Shown here: positions 10,364 through 20,306 of the stretch, piece by piece
Numbering within the stretch: the first letter of the stretch is position 1
Layout of the letters: every line of letters begins with the position of its first letter
Source of the DNA: Rhizobium esperanzae
Lineage (GTDB): Bacteria; Pseudomonadota; Alphaproteobacteria; Rhizobiales; Rhizobiaceae
Assembly (NCBI RefSeq): GCF_002204185.1
Contig: NZ_MXPU01000010.1
Location: 62,001-126,000, forward strand
DNA length: 64,000 nt
Reading direction: 5' to 3'
Notes under the pieces: model-generated
What the model was told of the DNA's origin: nothing
Database searches by the model: none
The model's input: only the letters and a program-made list of their open reading frames with translations
Translations under genes and position numbers: made by a program

Positions 10364-11110
10364 ATGGATATGAACATAGCTCTGGCGAGCAAAGGCGAGA
10401 GGCAGATGATGAGTTTCGCAAGCGCAGTGGCGCCGGCTCTGTTGCCGCGTGACGAGCTGATCCAGCGCCTGCACGGGGTCGCCAGCACTGGCAGGTTGCA
10501 GTCCGGCCTGCGTGCACTGACGGAATATGTCGGTGCCTCGCACTATCTTCTAGCGCGTTGTGATCTCATCCAGGAAAGCGGCCTGGATTTCATCGTTTCC
10601 TCCGACTGGCCCTTCGATCTGGTCAAGGAAGTCGCCAATGATCTCGTCAGCACCTATGCCCGTTCGACCGAGCTGGAAAAATGCATGCAGGTTTTCCAGC
10701 CGAATTTCGCGCTTCTGCCCGAAGGCGCAGATGTGCCGGAGGGTGCCAGCCGCCAATATTGCTCATTGACCTTCAATGTCGGCCGCTCGCGGCTCGCCCT
10801 GATGTTCCTGTTCGGCGAAGGCTTCATCCTGTCGCCGGAGCGCCTGCGGGATGTGGGACTGCTTGCCGGCTACGTCGCGAGCTTCCTTCGCTGCGGGGGC
10901 GCAAAGGTCGACCGCGATTTCGAACTGACTGACCGCGAGCTGGAATGCCTGTTCTGGATCGCCGAGGGCAAGACCAGCGATGAGATCGCGATGATTCTCG
11001 GAATATCCCGCAATACCATCAACAATTACATCACCAGCGTGATGCGCAAGACGGCGACCAAGACCCGGTCGGAGGCCATTGCCTTCGCGGTCCGCAACAA
11101 TCTCGTATAG
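10364..11110 (+). CDS. visN: LuxR-type master motility regulator VisN
   Basis: A 248-residue protein with an N-terminal ligand-binding-like domain and a C-terminal LuxR-type helix-turn-helix (LTDRELECLFWIAEGKTSDEIAMIL, then NTINNYITSVMRK). In rhizobia VisN acts with VisR as a heteromeric activator at the top of the flagellar hierarchy, switching on rem. I prefer ATG 10364 over an in-frame TTG at 10358 because AGGA lies 8 bases upstream of the ATG. visR follows 8 bp after the stop. Confidence 0.93.
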   Translation: MDMNIALASKGERQMMSFASAVAPALLPRDELIQRLHGVASTGRLQSGLRALTEYVGASHYLLARCDLIQESGLDFIVSSDWPFDLVKEVANDLVSTYARSTELEKCMQVFQPNFALLPEGADVPEGASRQYCSLTFNVGRSRLALMFLFGEGFILSPERLRDVGLLAGYVASFLRCGGAKVDRDFELTDRELECLFWIAEGKTSDEIAMILGISRNTINNYITSVMRKTATKTRSEAIAFAVRNNLV

Positions 11111-11118
11111 GGGAATCC

Positions 11119-11865
11119 ATGGCACATCCATCAAGCAGGGCGATGAACGGCGCCGATCCGCTGCGCATGGTGCGGGTGAACAGGATTTCCAGCCGTTCGG
11201 ATCTTTATCCTCGGCTGATCGCGATGCAGAAGCTCGCCGACGGTCAAGGCTTCGCGATCTACCGTGTCAGCGGCTCGGGACTGCCGGCAAAGCAGCGCCT
11301 CGTCTGTGAGCTCGAGAACTGGGGACCTTCGAATGCCGGTTTTGCCAAGGCCTTCACGGATGCCTATGGCGATATTCTTCTCGACCATATCGAAAAGTCG
11401 CTGCTGCCGGTTTCATGGGCCGGCGCTCACGACCGGGCGGCCCCCGGTCCGGCGGATTTCTCGCCGTTCATGACGCGCCTGAAGGATGGAATTCTGCCTT
11501 TCTCCGGCCTTGCCTTCCCGGTGCGGCTCGGCGCACTCGGCAATGGCTTCATCCTTTTCACCGGTGATGATATCGATCCTTCAAGCGATACGATCGTCGA
11601 GCTGCATGGTCGCTGCTGCCAGGTGATGATGGATCTGCTCTCGCTCGACGAACGCCGCTCGGCCGCCGCCGAAGCGCTGAGTGAACGCGAAATCGCCTGT
11701 CTCCAGCTCGCCGGCGATGGCCGCATCAGCGAAGAGATCGCCGAAAAACTCGGCCTGTCCGTGCACACGGTCAATGCCTATCTCGGCTCGGCGACCATCA
11801 AGCTCGATTCCGTCAATCGCATCCAGGCGATCGCCAAGGCGATCCGGCTCGGCTACATTAGCTGA
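11119..11865 (+). CDS. visR: LuxR-type master motility regulator VisR
   Basis: A 248-residue partner of VisN with the same layout: an N-terminal sensor-like domain and a C-terminal HTH (LSEREIACLQLAGDGRISEEIAEKL, then HTVNAYLGSATIKL). It is co-transcribed with visN. The HTH is somewhat less canonical than that of VisN. It faces the motA operon tail-to-tail; about 50 bp separate it from the convergent unknown gene, with only a weak TTGCC/GGCAA hairpin between them. Confidence 0.93.
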   Translation: MAHPSSRAMNGADPLRMVRVNRISSRSDLYPRLIAMQKLADGQGFAIYRVSGSGLPAKQRLVCELENWGPSNAGFAKAFTDAYGDILLDHIEKSLLPVSWAGAHDRAAPGPADFSPFMTRLKDGILPFSGLAFPVRLGALGNGFILFTGDDIDPSSDTIVELHGRCCQVMMDLLSLDERRSAAAEALSEREIACLQLAGDGRISEEIAEKLGLSVHTVNAYLGSATIKLDSVNRIQAIAKAIRLGYIS

Positions 11866-11916
11866 ACCGGCGCCTTGCCCTCTTTTTGTAAGACGGCGAA
11901 ATTGCCCTGAGGCAAA

Positions 11917-12357
11917 TCAGCTGGCGAGCGCATGCGGCGGTTTCACGCTGTAGCGGGATCGCCGAAGGCTCTTTTCCAGAAAGGCCGTGTTCTCGTCGGG
12001 ATCGGAGGAGGGGTCCTCGAAGGCGATGTGGTTGATTTCGATGCCGGCATGATTGTCGGCAAGAGTGAGCTGGGCATAGACGGTGACGCCGCGCGGCTTG
12101 ATTTCCAGGTCGAGAACGACTTCGGGCTCGCCGCCCCATTCCAGCGTATAATTTCCGCCCAGGCCGAAATTGACCGTGCCCGGATGAAAGAAAAGCTCCG
12201 CCGCCGAAGCGACGAGATCGGCCAGATTGCCGTAATACTCGAAGCGCAGCAGTGAAATGAGGTCAGAGGCATCCAGAAGGCGCAGTTCGGTGGCGACCGG
12301 GCTGATCGCGTCTGCGAGGATCTTTTCACGCTGGGCAGAGTGAGGGCATTTTTTCAT
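11917..12357 (-). CDS. Conserved small protein at the end of the motA-flhB operon
   Basis: A 146-residue soluble protein with no signal peptide or membrane segment; I do not recognise its family. The middle (FGLGGNYTLEWGGEPEVVLDLEIKPRGVTVYAQLTL) predicts a beta-rich fold, and conserved-looking acidic turns follow (FEDPSSDPDENTAFLEKSL). It starts 5 bp downstream of the flhB stop on the same strand, so it is very likely co-translated with the motor/switch genes. A role in motility is inferred only from this position. Confidence 0.75.
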   Translation of the reverse strand: MKKCPHSAQREKILADAISPVATELRLLDASDLISLLRFEYYGNLADLVASAAELFFHPGTVNFGLGGNYTLEWGGEPEVVLDLEIKPRGVTVYAQLTLADNHAGIEINHIAFEDPSSDPDENTAFLEKSLRRSRYSVKPPHALAS

Positions 12358-12362
12358 TCGGC

Positions 12363-13442
12363 TTATCTTACCCGTTTGTTCTTGGCGTCTGCGGCGTAAA
12401 CCCTGTGTATGAGCTCCGCAACGGCCTTATAGAAGACTGACGGTATGACACTATCGACCGAGACTTGCGCAAACATGGAGCGCGCGAGCGGCGGGTCCTC
12501 GAACACCGGGATGCCGTTCTGCTCGGCGATCTCCCTGATTTTGAGCGCAATCAGGTCCTGGCCCTTGGCCAGAACCACCGGCGCGTCGTTCTCTTCACGC
12601 GCATAGCGCAACGCCACGGCGTAGTGCGTCGGGTTGGCGATGACAAGCGTGGCGCGGTGCACGTTGGCGATCATGCGCCGGCGGGCGCGGTCGCGCATCA
12701 GCGAGCGCTGCCGGCTTTTGACGAAGGGGTCGCCCTGCGCCTGCTTGTTTTCTTCCTTCACCTCGTGGCGCGTCATCTTGAGTTCGGTGAACCAGTGATG
12801 GCGCGTCCAGAAAAAATCGGCGATTGCCACGATCGCGGTGGCGATCAGCATGACGATAATGATCTTGCGCATCGCCGTCATCATCCGCACGAGAATGGTC
12901 TGCGGATCGGAGAACATGGCGTCGATCGAGCCGAAATATTCGCTCCTGAGCACGAAGAACAGGACGACCCCGACGACGACGACCTTGAACAGCGACTTTC
13001 CGAACTCGACGAGGCCGGGCAGGCTGAAGAGCCGTGACCAGCCCTTGATCGGAGAGATGCGAGACGCCTGCGGCCTGATCCGTTCGAGCACAGGCGTCGG
13101 CAGGTTCTGGAATATCGAGGAGGCGATGCCGAAGACCATGAACAGGATGAAGGCGGGTGCCAGCAGCGCCGCGCTCGCCCAGCCGAGCCGGACGAAGAGC
13201 GCCAGAATGTCCGGGCCCGTCTCGATTTTCCATTGGTCGGGCTGCTCGAAAATGTCGCGCAGCGTTTCGCCCATCCGGCCGACGCTATCGGGAAGGAAGA
13301 ACACCAGATAGATGAAAGTGGCGAGGATGGTCGCGAAGATCGACAGCTCGCGCGAAAACGGCACATTGCCTTTTTCCGCGGCATCCGTTTGCTTTTTCGC
13401 GGTCGGGGCTTCTGTTTTGCTGTCCTTGTCATCATCTGCCAA
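12363..13442 (-). CDS. flhB: Flagellar export switch protein FlhB
   Basis: A 359-residue export-gate protein with four transmembrane helices in the N-terminal half and a cytoplasmic C-terminal domain. The autocleavage motif NPTH is at residues 270-273, the usual place, so substrate-specificity switching should work normally. I chose the TTG at 13442 (protein [13 protein letters not shown]) because GGAGGG lies 7 bases upstream; the longer reading from 13460 would bury that site. It is the fifth gene of the minus-strand motA operon, 231 bp after fliG. Confidence 0.95.
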   Translation of the reverse strand: MADDDKDSKTEAPTAKKQTDAAEKGNVPFSRELSIFATILATFIYLVFFLPDSVGRMGETLRDIFEQPDQWKIETGPDILALFVRLGWASAALLAPAFILFMVFGIASSIFQNLPTPVLERIRPQASRISPIKGWSRLFSLPGLVEFGKSLFKVVVVGVVLFFVLRSEYFGSIDAMFSDPQTILVRMMTAMRKIIIVMLIATAIVAIADFFWTRHHWFTELKMTRHEVKEENKQAQGDPFVKSRQRSLMRDRARRRMIANVHRATLVIANPTHYAVALRYAREENDAPVVLAKGQDLIALKIREIAEQNGIPVFEDPPLARSMFAQVSVDSVIPSVFYKAVAELIHRVYAADAKNKRVR

Positions 13443-13673
13443 GTCGCGGCCCTCCGTCAAAAAACAGGCCGCAACTCATGCATGCCACCCCGAACCGGGC
13501 AGCGTTTTTGGGATGACGAGATGCGTCAAAACAAAAACCTAAGGCGCGCCGCAGAAACCGAGTGTTCTGCGATACGCCATAGAGCGCGGCCTATCGATGA
13601 AGGGTAGTCGCCTGTGGCGCGGCGATCAACAGCGGGCTGTTTGCCGGCCGGATTTATCAACAGTCTCAGAAGG

Positions 13674-14714
13674 TCAGGCGGCGGCCGAAGCTTCGCCTTC
13701 TTTCTCCTTGAGCTCGATCTGGCCTGAGTTGGCCAGGCGAATCGCTTCCTGCGCCACGGCACGGCGCGCAATCGCGATCTCACGCGGATTGACGCCGCCC
13801 ATGCCGCTCTGCAGATCCGATTCGATCATGCGGCGCTGGCGCGGACTGATGGCGGACAGAACCGATTCGCGGATATCGGCCGGCGAGCCGCGCAACGATA
13901 CGGTGAGCACGTCGGTCGAAATGTCGTTGAGCAGCAGGACGCGGCTGCGCTGCGGCATATACATAAGGTCTTCGAAGAGGAAGATCTTCGGCCGAACCTT
14001 GTTGACCGATTCGCGGCTGATCGATTCGAGCGAGGTGAGCAGCGTGTCGACCTGCGGCTTGTCGAGCTCGTTCATGAGATCGGCGACCTTCGTCGAGCCG
14101 GCAGCGTTGCGCTCTGCCTCGATTTCGGCAAGCAGCGTCATCACCTGGTTCTCGATGATCTGCGCCGCCTTTGGGCTGACGGCCTTCATATTGACCGTCC
14201 GGTTCATGATGTCGGCGCGGCGGTTGTCGGGAAGCTGCAGCAGCACCTTGGCGCCGAAGGAGGAGGGCATCATCGAAAGAATATAGGCGACGGTCTGCGG
14301 ATGTTCGCGCAGCAGGAACTGTGCGACGAATGCCGGCTCGGCTTCGCTGAGGCGATCCCAGATCGAGGTCTCGTAGGCCTGGAAGGCCGTGCGGCGGCCG
14401 AGCAGGCTGTCCACCTCGTCGGGGGTCAGGCCTTCTTCCAGAATGGCCTCGATCGCTTTGGCATTGTCCATCAGTCCGGCGCCCTCGGTAAAGAGGTCCT
14501 CGAACTCGGAGACGAGCGACAGGAGCTCGTCCGGCGGAATGGCGCGCAGCGACTGGGCAGATGCGATAATAGTCTGCAGCTCGGCCTGGGTGAAATATTT
14601 CAACAGCCGGCCGGCGACACCCTTTCCCATGGCGAGAAGGACCGCCGCCGCCTTTTCAGCCTGGGTCAACGGTTTCCCGGCTAGCGCGCCGCCGAAATCG
14701 TCAAAGTCCATCAT
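13674..14714 (-). CDS. fliG: Flagellar motor switch protein FliG
   Basis: A 346-residue C-ring protein that joins FliF to FliM and meets the MotA stator. N-terminal, middle (EHPQTVAYILSMMPSSFGAKVLLQLPDNRRADIMNR) and C-terminal domains are present. The C-terminal torque helix carries charged residues (LRGSPADIRESVLSAISPRQRRMI). Start at the first of two adjacent ATG codons. It lies 27 bp downstream of fliN on the minus strand. Confidence 0.96.
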   Translation of the reverse strand: MMDFDDFGGALAGKPLTQAEKAAAVLLAMGKGVAGRLLKYFTQAELQTIIASAQSLRAIPPDELLSLVSEFEDLFTEGAGLMDNAKAIEAILEEGLTPDEVDSLLGRRTAFQAYETSIWDRLSEAEPAFVAQFLLREHPQTVAYILSMMPSSFGAKVLLQLPDNRRADIMNRTVNMKAVSPKAAQIIENQVMTLLAEIEAERNAAGSTKVADLMNELDKPQVDTLLTSLESISRESVNKVRPKIFLFEDLMYMPQRSRVLLLNDISTDVLTVSLRGSPADIRESVLSAISPRQRRMIESDLQSGMGGVNPREIAIARRAVAQEAIRLANSGQIELKEKEGEASAAA

Positions 14715-14741
14715 GGTCTAACCTCTCCGTCCCCACAGGGA

Positions 14742-15329
14742 TCAGGCTTTTTTCGTACTCAAAACTTCTATCAGCTTCACGCCGAACCGGGTGTCGTCGT
14801 TATCAAGAACCGTAATCTCGCCGCGTGCAATCCTGCGGCCGTTCACCATGATCTCGACAGGTTCGCCGATTCTCTTGTCGAGAGCGATCGTTGCTCCTTC
14901 GTTGAGGTTCATCAGGCTGGAGACCTGCATCCGGCTGGTGCCGAGCATGATCTGGACATCGATCGGAATGTCCATGATCAGCTCGAAGTTCGAGGTCAGC
15001 GCGCTGCCGAGCGGCGCCGATGACGCCTCGAACGAAGAGCTGCCGCCGAAATCCATGCCTGCGGCCGGGCTGGCATTGCCGGCGCCGAAATCGCCGCCGA
15101 AATCATCGCCGCCGAAGGGGGAATCCGAAATCTCGCCACCGAAGGCGGCCAGATCCGTTCCTGCCGCGAAGCCGTCATTCTCCAGCTCGCCGCCAAACTG
15201 CGACAGGTCGCTATCGGCATCCTTCTTCAGCACGCCGCGCAGATCGTCGATCGCCTGGTCGAGATCGGCTTCGCTGCCCGGCATATCCAGGGAGAGATCA
15301 CTGTTCTGCTGTGTTTTCTTCGTTGCCAT
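14742..15329 (-). CDS. fliN: Flagellar motor switch protein FliN with long N-terminal extension
   Basis: A 195-residue protein. The C-terminal SpoA domain is typical ([37 protein letters not shown]). It is preceded by about 110 residues of acidic, Gly/Phe-rich low-complexity sequence ([20 protein letters not shown]), making it longer than enterobacterial FliN at about 137. I chose ATG 15329 ([10 protein letters not shown]). An in-frame TTG at 15398 overlaps the fliM stop but has no better ribosome binding site. It forms the lower C-ring with FliM and FliG. Confidence 0.93.
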   Translation of the reverse strand: MATKKTQQNSDLSLDMPGSEADLDQAIDDLRGVLKKDADSDLSQFGGELENDGFAAGTDLAAFGGEISDSPFGGDDFGGDFGAGNASPAAGMDFGGSSSFEASSAPLGSALTSNFELIMDIPIDVQIMLGTSRMQVSSLMNLNEGATIALDKRIGEPVEIMVNGRRIARGEITVLDNDDTRFGVKLIEVLSTKKA

Positions 15330-15394
15330 GAAATCACTATTCCAGTTGAAACTTGCCTCAAACTGCCTTTGCAGCCCAGAAGCCAGAGAACCGA

Positions 15395-16345
15395 TCAATT
15401 CATTAAATGACGGATGAGTTCGTCATCCGAGTTCATCGTATCCTTGACGCGAACCATGTAGTTTTCGCCAGAGCGCCCGAACTCGCATATATAGAGTTCC
15501 TTGCTGTTGGCGCTGACCTCGACGCGTACGTCGCCGCTGTCGCGAAACGGGATGACGTCGCCGGCCATCAGCTTCGATATGGTGCGCAGCGTCAGGTCCT
15601 GCAGTCTGATCCTGGCTTCGAGCGTGACATGCGAGCGGCGGACCTGGTCGCCGAGCTGCTCGGTCCATTCCGGCGAATTGCCGCCGGTCTGGCGCTTCGG
15701 CTTCGGCGGCGTCACCTTGGTTTTGAGCAGCGCCGTCTGTGGAATGATCAGTGAGAATTCCGAAACAATGCCGGCGAGCGTGATCGACATGTTGATGGCG
15801 GCAGCAAATTCATCCGGCTTGTCCTCCACCGGCCGGGGGCGGGCGTCATGGGCGTGCGGGGCCGAAAGACTGGGCTCGAAACCACCCGGTGCATTCACCG
15901 CCGAGCGCAGCACCTTGGCGATCTTGTCGAAGACCATGACCGCCAGATCGAGTTCGATGACCGATAGCAGCCGCTCGGCCGGCTCCTCGATCGTATCGGC
16001 GGTGGCACCGAGCAGGTGTTCCATCAGCGTAATGATGAAACCGTTGCCGCAGGCAAGCGCGACATTCTGAGACCAGTTGCGCAGCGTCGCGTCGACGAGC
16101 GTGACGTTGTGGCTGAGGTCGTCCACCAGGTGGTTCTTGTAGCCGATCTCGCAGCCGAGATAGCTGACGGTCACGTCGAGGCCGGTCTCGCTTTTGATGA
16201 CGTCGGGAAAGAACTCGCTGTAGACATCCCCGAAGGCGCTGCAGATCTTGGCGACCCTGCCTCTGTCTCCGAGCCCGCCGGTCAGTTTGGCGAGAAGGGC
16301 GGGATCCATTGCCGGTTTGTCATGCGAAGCATCGCTCATGGTCAT
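15395..16345 (-). CDS. fliM: Flagellar motor switch protein FliM
   Basis: A 316-residue C-ring protein with a CheC-like middle domain and a C-terminal SpoA domain ([28 protein letters not shown]). It is divergent from enteric FliM: the N-terminal CheY-binding peptide LSQxEIDALL is not recognisable ([21 protein letters not shown] instead). This fits a rhizobial motor that changes speed instead of direction. The start codon directly follows the motA stop. Confidence 0.92.
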   Translation of the reverse strand: MTMSDASHDKPAMDPALLAKLTGGLGDRGRVAKICSAFGDVYSEFFPDVIKSETGLDVTVSYLGCEIGYKNHLVDDLSHNVTLVDATLRNWSQNVALACGNGFIITLMEHLLGATADTIEEPAERLLSVIELDLAVMVFDKIAKVLRSAVNAPGGFEPSLSAPHAHDARPRPVEDKPDEFAAAINMSITLAGIVSEFSLIIPQTALLKTKVTPPKPKRQTGGNSPEWTEQLGDQVRRSHVTLEARIRLQDLTLRTISKLMAGDVIPFRDSGDVRVEVSANSKELYICEFGRSGENYMVRVKDTMNSDDELIRHLMN

Positions 16346-17218
16346 TTAAGCCGCCTTGTTTTCGCCGCCTGGGTTCATCATTTCCTGTTCGACTGCATCG
16401 ATGGAAGGACGTTCATAGGCCGAGATGGTCTTGCGGCCGTATTCGAGAGCGACCTGGGGCACCGAGCCGTTCATATAGGCAAGCAGCGTCTGCTTGACGA
16501 TGACGTAGAGGCGATGCTGCTTGTTGCGGACGACCTTGATCTGAGAGACCAGCGGCGAGCAGACGCAGTAGGACAGGAGAATGCCGAGGAAGGTGCCGAC
16601 GAGCGCCGAACCGATCAAATGGCCGAGCACCTCGGGCGAATCGTTGATGTGGGCCATCGCCTTGATGACGCCGAGAACGGCCGCGACGATACCGATCGCC
16701 GGGAAGGAATCGCCCATGATCTGGATCGCGTGATAGGGCTTCATCTTGTCGTGCATGATGGTGTTGAGCTCTTCGTCCATCAGCGCCTCGATCTCGTGGC
16801 TACGGGCGTTGCCGATAATGATCAGCCGCACGTAATCGCAGATGAAGGCCGTCAGCTCCTTGTTCTTCAGAACCGTCGGTGCCTGCTGGAAGATTGTCGA
16901 TTCGGCAGGATTGTCGATATGGGCTTCGATTTCGTTTCGCGACTTGGTGCGCAGGTCGCGCATCAGCGAGTAGAGTACGCCGAGCGTATCGAGATAATTG
17001 CGCTCCTTCGGCACGGCGTGCTTGAAGGCCTCTGCAAGCGCCTTGCCGGAATCCTTCACGACCTTCATCGGGTTCGCCATGATGAAGCTGCCGAGGCCGG
17101 CGCCGCCGATGATGAGAAATTCGAAGGGCTGGAACAGCGCATCCACTTCGCCGCCCATCGCCATGAAGCTGCCGACGATGCAGCCGCAGACAACAATAAA
17201 TCCGATAATGATGTTCAT
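16346..17218 (-). CDS. motA: Stator proton-channel subunit MotA
   Basis: A 290-residue protein with four transmembrane helices and a large cytoplasmic loop between helices 2 and 3. The start [16 protein letters not shown] is typical of MotA; a longer reading to 17326 would add an uncharacteristic polar leader. Together with MotB it forms the proton-conducting stator. It is the first gene of the minus-strand operon motA-fliM-fliN-fliG-flhB-orf. Confidence 0.95.
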   Translation of the reverse strand: MNIIIGFIVVCGCIVGSFMAMGGEVDALFQPFEFLIIGGAGLGSFIMANPMKVVKDSGKALAEAFKHAVPKERNYLDTLGVLYSLMRDLRTKSRNEIEAHIDNPAESTIFQQAPTVLKNKELTAFICDYVRLIIIGNARSHEIEALMDEELNTIMHDKMKPYHAIQIMGDSFPAIGIVAAVLGVIKAMAHINDSPEVLGHLIGSALVGTFLGILLSYCVCSPLVSQIKVVRNKQHRLYVIVKQTLLAYMNGSVPQVALEYGRKTISAYERPSIDAVEQEMMNPGGENKAA

Positions 17219-17464
17219 CGTCAGCCCAATCTGAACGTTGCTTTTCTTCGAGACGGATAGGGTTTCTGCCTTGCGTGAGGCTGATGAAAGGGTCGGTCCT
17301 TCCACGTGCCAGCTTCGCGCAAGCATCTGCCGCCAATCTAAAGGAGACGAATGGGCGCTCGCGCCCGTTTCTGAGATGCCGCCTCAGCGAAACTCCGGCC
17401 GAACCAGATCAGACGACGCCCGGCTTTTCGTACCGTTCATCGCCAATGCTTGGAGCTTACAGAC
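17219..17464. promoter_or_regulatory. Divergent intergenic region between motA and flgF
   Basis: A 246-bp gap between two divergent flagellar operons. It must contain promoters in both directions, presumably controlled by Rem or VisN/VisR, though no site could be assigned by eye. A GGAG at 17452-17455 is the ribosome binding site that fixes the flgF start at 17465. Confidence 0.5.
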
Positions 17465-18199
17465 ATGCAATCCGGTCTTTACGTTTCTCTGTCGTCGCAG
17501 ATGGCGCTTGAAAAGCGCCTGAACACCATCGCCGACAACATGGCGAACGTGAACACCACCGGTTTTCGCGCCACCGAGGTGAAGTTCGACGAGATGGTGG
17601 CGGCCACCAAGAACAAGCTGAACACCAAGGTCGCCTTCGTTTCCCAGGGCAATGACTATCTGAACGAGGAGAACGGCGAGCTGCAGCACACCGGCAACAT
17701 GCTCGATTTCGCCATCAAGGGCGATGCCTGGTTTGCGCTCGATACGCCAGCCGGCCGTGTGCTTACGAGGGATGGCCGTTTCACGATCAAGGAAACCGGC
17801 GAACTGGTCTCGATCCGGGGATATCCCGTTCTCGATGCCGGCGGCGGACCCATTCAGCTGGATACGAAGGCGGGCGAGCCGGCTGTCGGCAGCGATGGCA
17901 TCATCTACCAGGGCGGCCGCCAAGTCGGCTCGCTTGGCCTGTTCGAGGCCGATATCAGCAAGGGTTACCTGCGCTACGAAAACAGCGGCATCATGACCAC
18001 CGACCAGCCGCGCGCCGTCGTCGACCGTTTCAATGTCGGCGTCGAACAGGGTTATCTCGAAAATTCCAACGTCAACGCAATGCGCGAGATCACCCAGCTG
18101 ATCGAAGTCAACCGCGCCTTCGAAAGCATCTCCTCGCTGATGCGCGACAGCGAGGATTCGTTCAAGGCAGCCGTCCAGACGCTTGGGGGCAGCCGCTAA
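17465..18199 (+). CDS. flgF: Flagellar proximal rod protein FlgF
   Basis: A 244-residue rod protein with the flagellar rod/hook N-terminal motif (QMALEKRLNTIADNMANVNTTGFRA, cited only in part) and the C-terminal rod motif ending near MRDSEDSFKAAVQTLGG. The start at 17465 (MQSGLYVSLSSQM) follows GGAG by 9 bases. It opens the plus-strand flgF-fliI-orf operon; fliI starts 3 bp after its stop. Confidence 0.92.
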   Translation: MQSGLYVSLSSQMALEKRLNTIADNMANVNTTGFRATEVKFDEMVAATKNKLNTKVAFVSQGNDYLNEENGELQHTGNMLDFAIKGDAWFALDTPAGRVLTRDGRFTIKETGELVSIRGYPVLDAGGGPIQLDTKAGEPAVGSDGIIYQGGRQVGSLGLFEADISKGYLRYENSGIMTTDQPRAVVDRFNVGVEQGYLENSNVNAMREITQLIEVNRAFESISSLMRDSEDSFKAAVQTLGGSR

Positions 18200-18202
18200 G
18201 CA

Positions 18203-19600
18203 ATGAGCACCACGCTGCTGTCCGAAGATGGCCTTTCCCCCAAGCTGGCGCATCTGGCAGGTCTCGTCGACCAATATGCATCGCCGGAACTCGCCGTTGC
18301 CCATGGCGGTCGCGTCGAGACCATTGCCGCCGGCCACTATACGGTCCGCGGTCTTTCCCGCCATGTTCGTCTCGGCGAGTTCGTGGCGCATAAATCCGCT
18401 TCTGGCGTCCATCTCGGCGAGGTGGTTCGTGTCGAGCCGGAGCTGATCTATGTCTGCCCGATCGAGCCCGGCGAGCCGATTGGCATCCATGACATCGTCA
18501 TCCGCAAGGGCGCCTTCCGCATTTCACCGTCCGACAGCTGGTGCGGGCGCACCGTCAATTCGCTCTGCGAGCCGATCGACGGGCAGGGCCCGATCACCGA
18601 AGGCCTCGACCGCCGCTCGATCTCCAATACTGCGCCGCCGTCGATGACCCGACAGCGGGTCGGGACCGGCTTCAAAACCGGCGTGCGCGCGATCGACATC
18701 TTTTCGCCGCTCTGCCTCGGCCAGCGTCTCGGCATCTTTGCCGGCTCCGGCGTCGGCAAGTCGACGCTTCTGTCCATGCTTGCCCGCGCCGACGCCTTCG
18801 ACAAGGTGGTCATCGCGCTCGTCGGCGAACGCGGCCGCGAGGTGCGCGAATTCATCGAGGATACCCTCGGCAGCAATATGAAGAAGGCGATTGCCGTCGT
18901 CGCGACCAGCGACGAAAGCCCGATGCTGCGCAAGATGGCGCCGCTGACGGCGGTCACCATCGCCGAGCATTTCCGCGACAAGGGCGAGAACGTGCTCTTC
19001 ATCGTCGACAGCGTCACCCGCTTCGCCCATGCGATCCGCGAGGTGGCGACCGCCTCCGGCGAACCGCCGATCGCCCGCGGTTATCCCGCCTCTGTTTTCA
19101 CCGAGCTGCCGCGCCTGCTCGAACGCGCCGGTCCTGGCCCCGAGGGCGCCGGCACGATCACCGCCATCATCTCGATCCTCGTCGATGGCGACAACCACAA
19201 CGACCCGATCGCCGATTCGACGCGCGGCATTCTCGACGGCCATATCGTCCTGCAGCGCAGTCTCGCCGAAGAAGGGCGCTATCCTCCGATCGATCCGCTC
19301 GCCTCGATCTCGCGTCTTGCCCGCAAGGCCTGGACGCCGGATCAGGAAAAGCTGGTGTCGCGCTTGAAGGTATTGATCCATCGCTTTGAGGAAACGAGGG
19401 ACCTGCGGCTGATCGGCGGTTATCGCCAGGGCGCCGATCCCGATCTCGACATGGCGGTCAAGCAGGTCCCCATCATTTACGACGTCCTGAAACAGTCTCC
19501 AGGCGATCGCGACTCGGTCGACGCTTTTGCCGATCTCGCCGGCGCGCTCAAGGCTGCTGCCGGCATGAGCAATCAGGGCGCACCCATGCAGAGGAGATAG
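18203..19600 (+). CDS. fliI: Flagellum-specific export ATPase FliI
   Basis: A 465-residue F1-beta-like ATPase. Walker A (GSGVGKST) is at residues 181-188, Walker B in VLFIVDSVTRFAHA, and the family motif GERGREVREFIED is present. It energises the type III export apparatus. No fliH or fliJ is next to it, unlike in enterics; candidates for both lie far downstream (34700 and 49445). Confidence 0.96.
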   Translation: MSTTLLSEDGLSPKLAHLAGLVDQYASPELAVAHGGRVETIAAGHYTVRGLSRHVRLGEFVAHKSASGVHLGEVVRVEPELIYVCPIEPGEPIGIHDIVIRKGAFRISPSDSWCGRTVNSLCEPIDGQGPITEGLDRRSISNTAPPSMTRQRVGTGFKTGVRAIDIFSPLCLGQRLGIFAGSGVGKSTLLSMLARADAFDKVVIALVGERGREVREFIEDTLGSNMKKAIAVVATSDESPMLRKMAPLTAVTIAEHFRDKGENVLFIVDSVTRFAHAIREVATASGEPPIARGYPASVFTELPRLLERAGPGPEGAGTITAIISILVDGDNHNDPIADSTRGILDGHIVLQRSLAEEGRYPPIDPLASISRLARKAWTPDQEKLVSRLKVLIHRFEETRDLRLIGGYRQGADPDLDMAVKQVPIIYDVLKQSPGDRDSVDAFADLAGALKAAAGMSNQGAPMQRR

Positions 19601-19602
19601 TC

Positions 19603-20145
19603 GTGGCTGATTTCGACGATGAACGCATCGCTTCCCTGACGCAGCGCAAGAAGACCGCCACTCTGGATCGGTTTCTCACCTTCGCCGGCCTGGCGCTTGC
19701 CGGCGCCTCCGCCTTTTTCCCCTGGTACGTCTTCTTCAATGCGGACAAGTTCGGCATCAACGTCGCCAGCAGCAGCAATTCACGCGAACTGCCGGATTGG
19801 CCCGCCCGCAACGTCTTCAGCGTCTCGCCGCTGGCCATGGTCAACAAGAACGAGGCGACCAAGAAGGCTCCGCCGGTCGATCCGCTGACGACGGCGACGG
19901 TCTCCGATCTCGGCAAGCAGCGTGACGGCGGCGCGATGCTGGAAGACCAGCCTTTCCCGGGCAAGTCTTCCTTCCGCCTTCTGCACGTGTCCAACGGCCG
20001 GGCGCTGATCGAGGATCCCTCGGGCATGTATGTGGTGCGCATCGGCTCGGTCCTGCCCGACGAAAGCCGCCTGGCGATGATCGAGCAGCGCGAGGGCAAA
20101 TGGGTGATCATCACCTCCAAGGGCGATATCTACAAGAACGATTGA
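19603..20145 (+). CDS. Membrane-anchored flagellar-operon protein of unknown function
   Basis: A 180-residue protein starting at GTG 19603, 2 bp after fliI. It has a cytoplasmic N-terminus of about 22 residues and one transmembrane helix (FLTFAGLALAGASAFFPWYVFF). A Pro-rich periplasmic linker leads to a small C-terminal beta domain (SFRLLHVSNGRALIEDPSGM, VVRIGSVLPDESRLAMIEQR). The layout recalls inner-membrane clamp proteins such as GspC or PilP, with a membrane anchor and a periplasmic HR-like domain. That is a fold-level guess. Co-transcription with fliI suggests a motility role. Confidence 0.8.
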   Translation: MADFDDERIASLTQRKKTATLDRFLTFAGLALAGASAFFPWYVFFNADKFGINVASSSNSRELPDWPARNVFSVSPLAMVNKNEATKKAPPVDPLTTATVSDLGKQRDGGAMLEDQPFPGKSSFRLLHVSNGRALIEDPSGMYVVRIGSVLPDESRLAMIEQREGKWVIITSKGDIYKND

Positions 20146-20170
20146 ACCTCTTCGCAAAGGCCGAAGACAA

Positions 20171-20206
20171 GAGGGGCTCCGCCGGAAACCGGCAGGAGCC
20201 CTTTTC
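20171..20206 (+). terminator. Terminator after the flgF-fliI-orf operon
   Basis: A long hairpin: GGGCTCC-GCCGG, loop AAA, then CCGGC-A-GGAGCCC followed by TTTT. There is a single unpaired A on the 3' side. It ends the operon 25 bp downstream of the stop codon and before flgB. Confidence 0.85.
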
Positions 20207-20306
20207 TATGGCGGCCTTCGGCGAAGCGCCTCGAAGCCCGGATTCCCGTAAGTCCCACGCAAGATTACCGCTCTAGGTTCCGGGATAGTAAAAACGGAGA
20301 GTTCTC

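Noticed and set aside
16016..17260. A 414-residue plus-strand open frame opposite motA and fliM
   Set aside because: It lies entirely opposite conserved motor genes and has no domain of its own.
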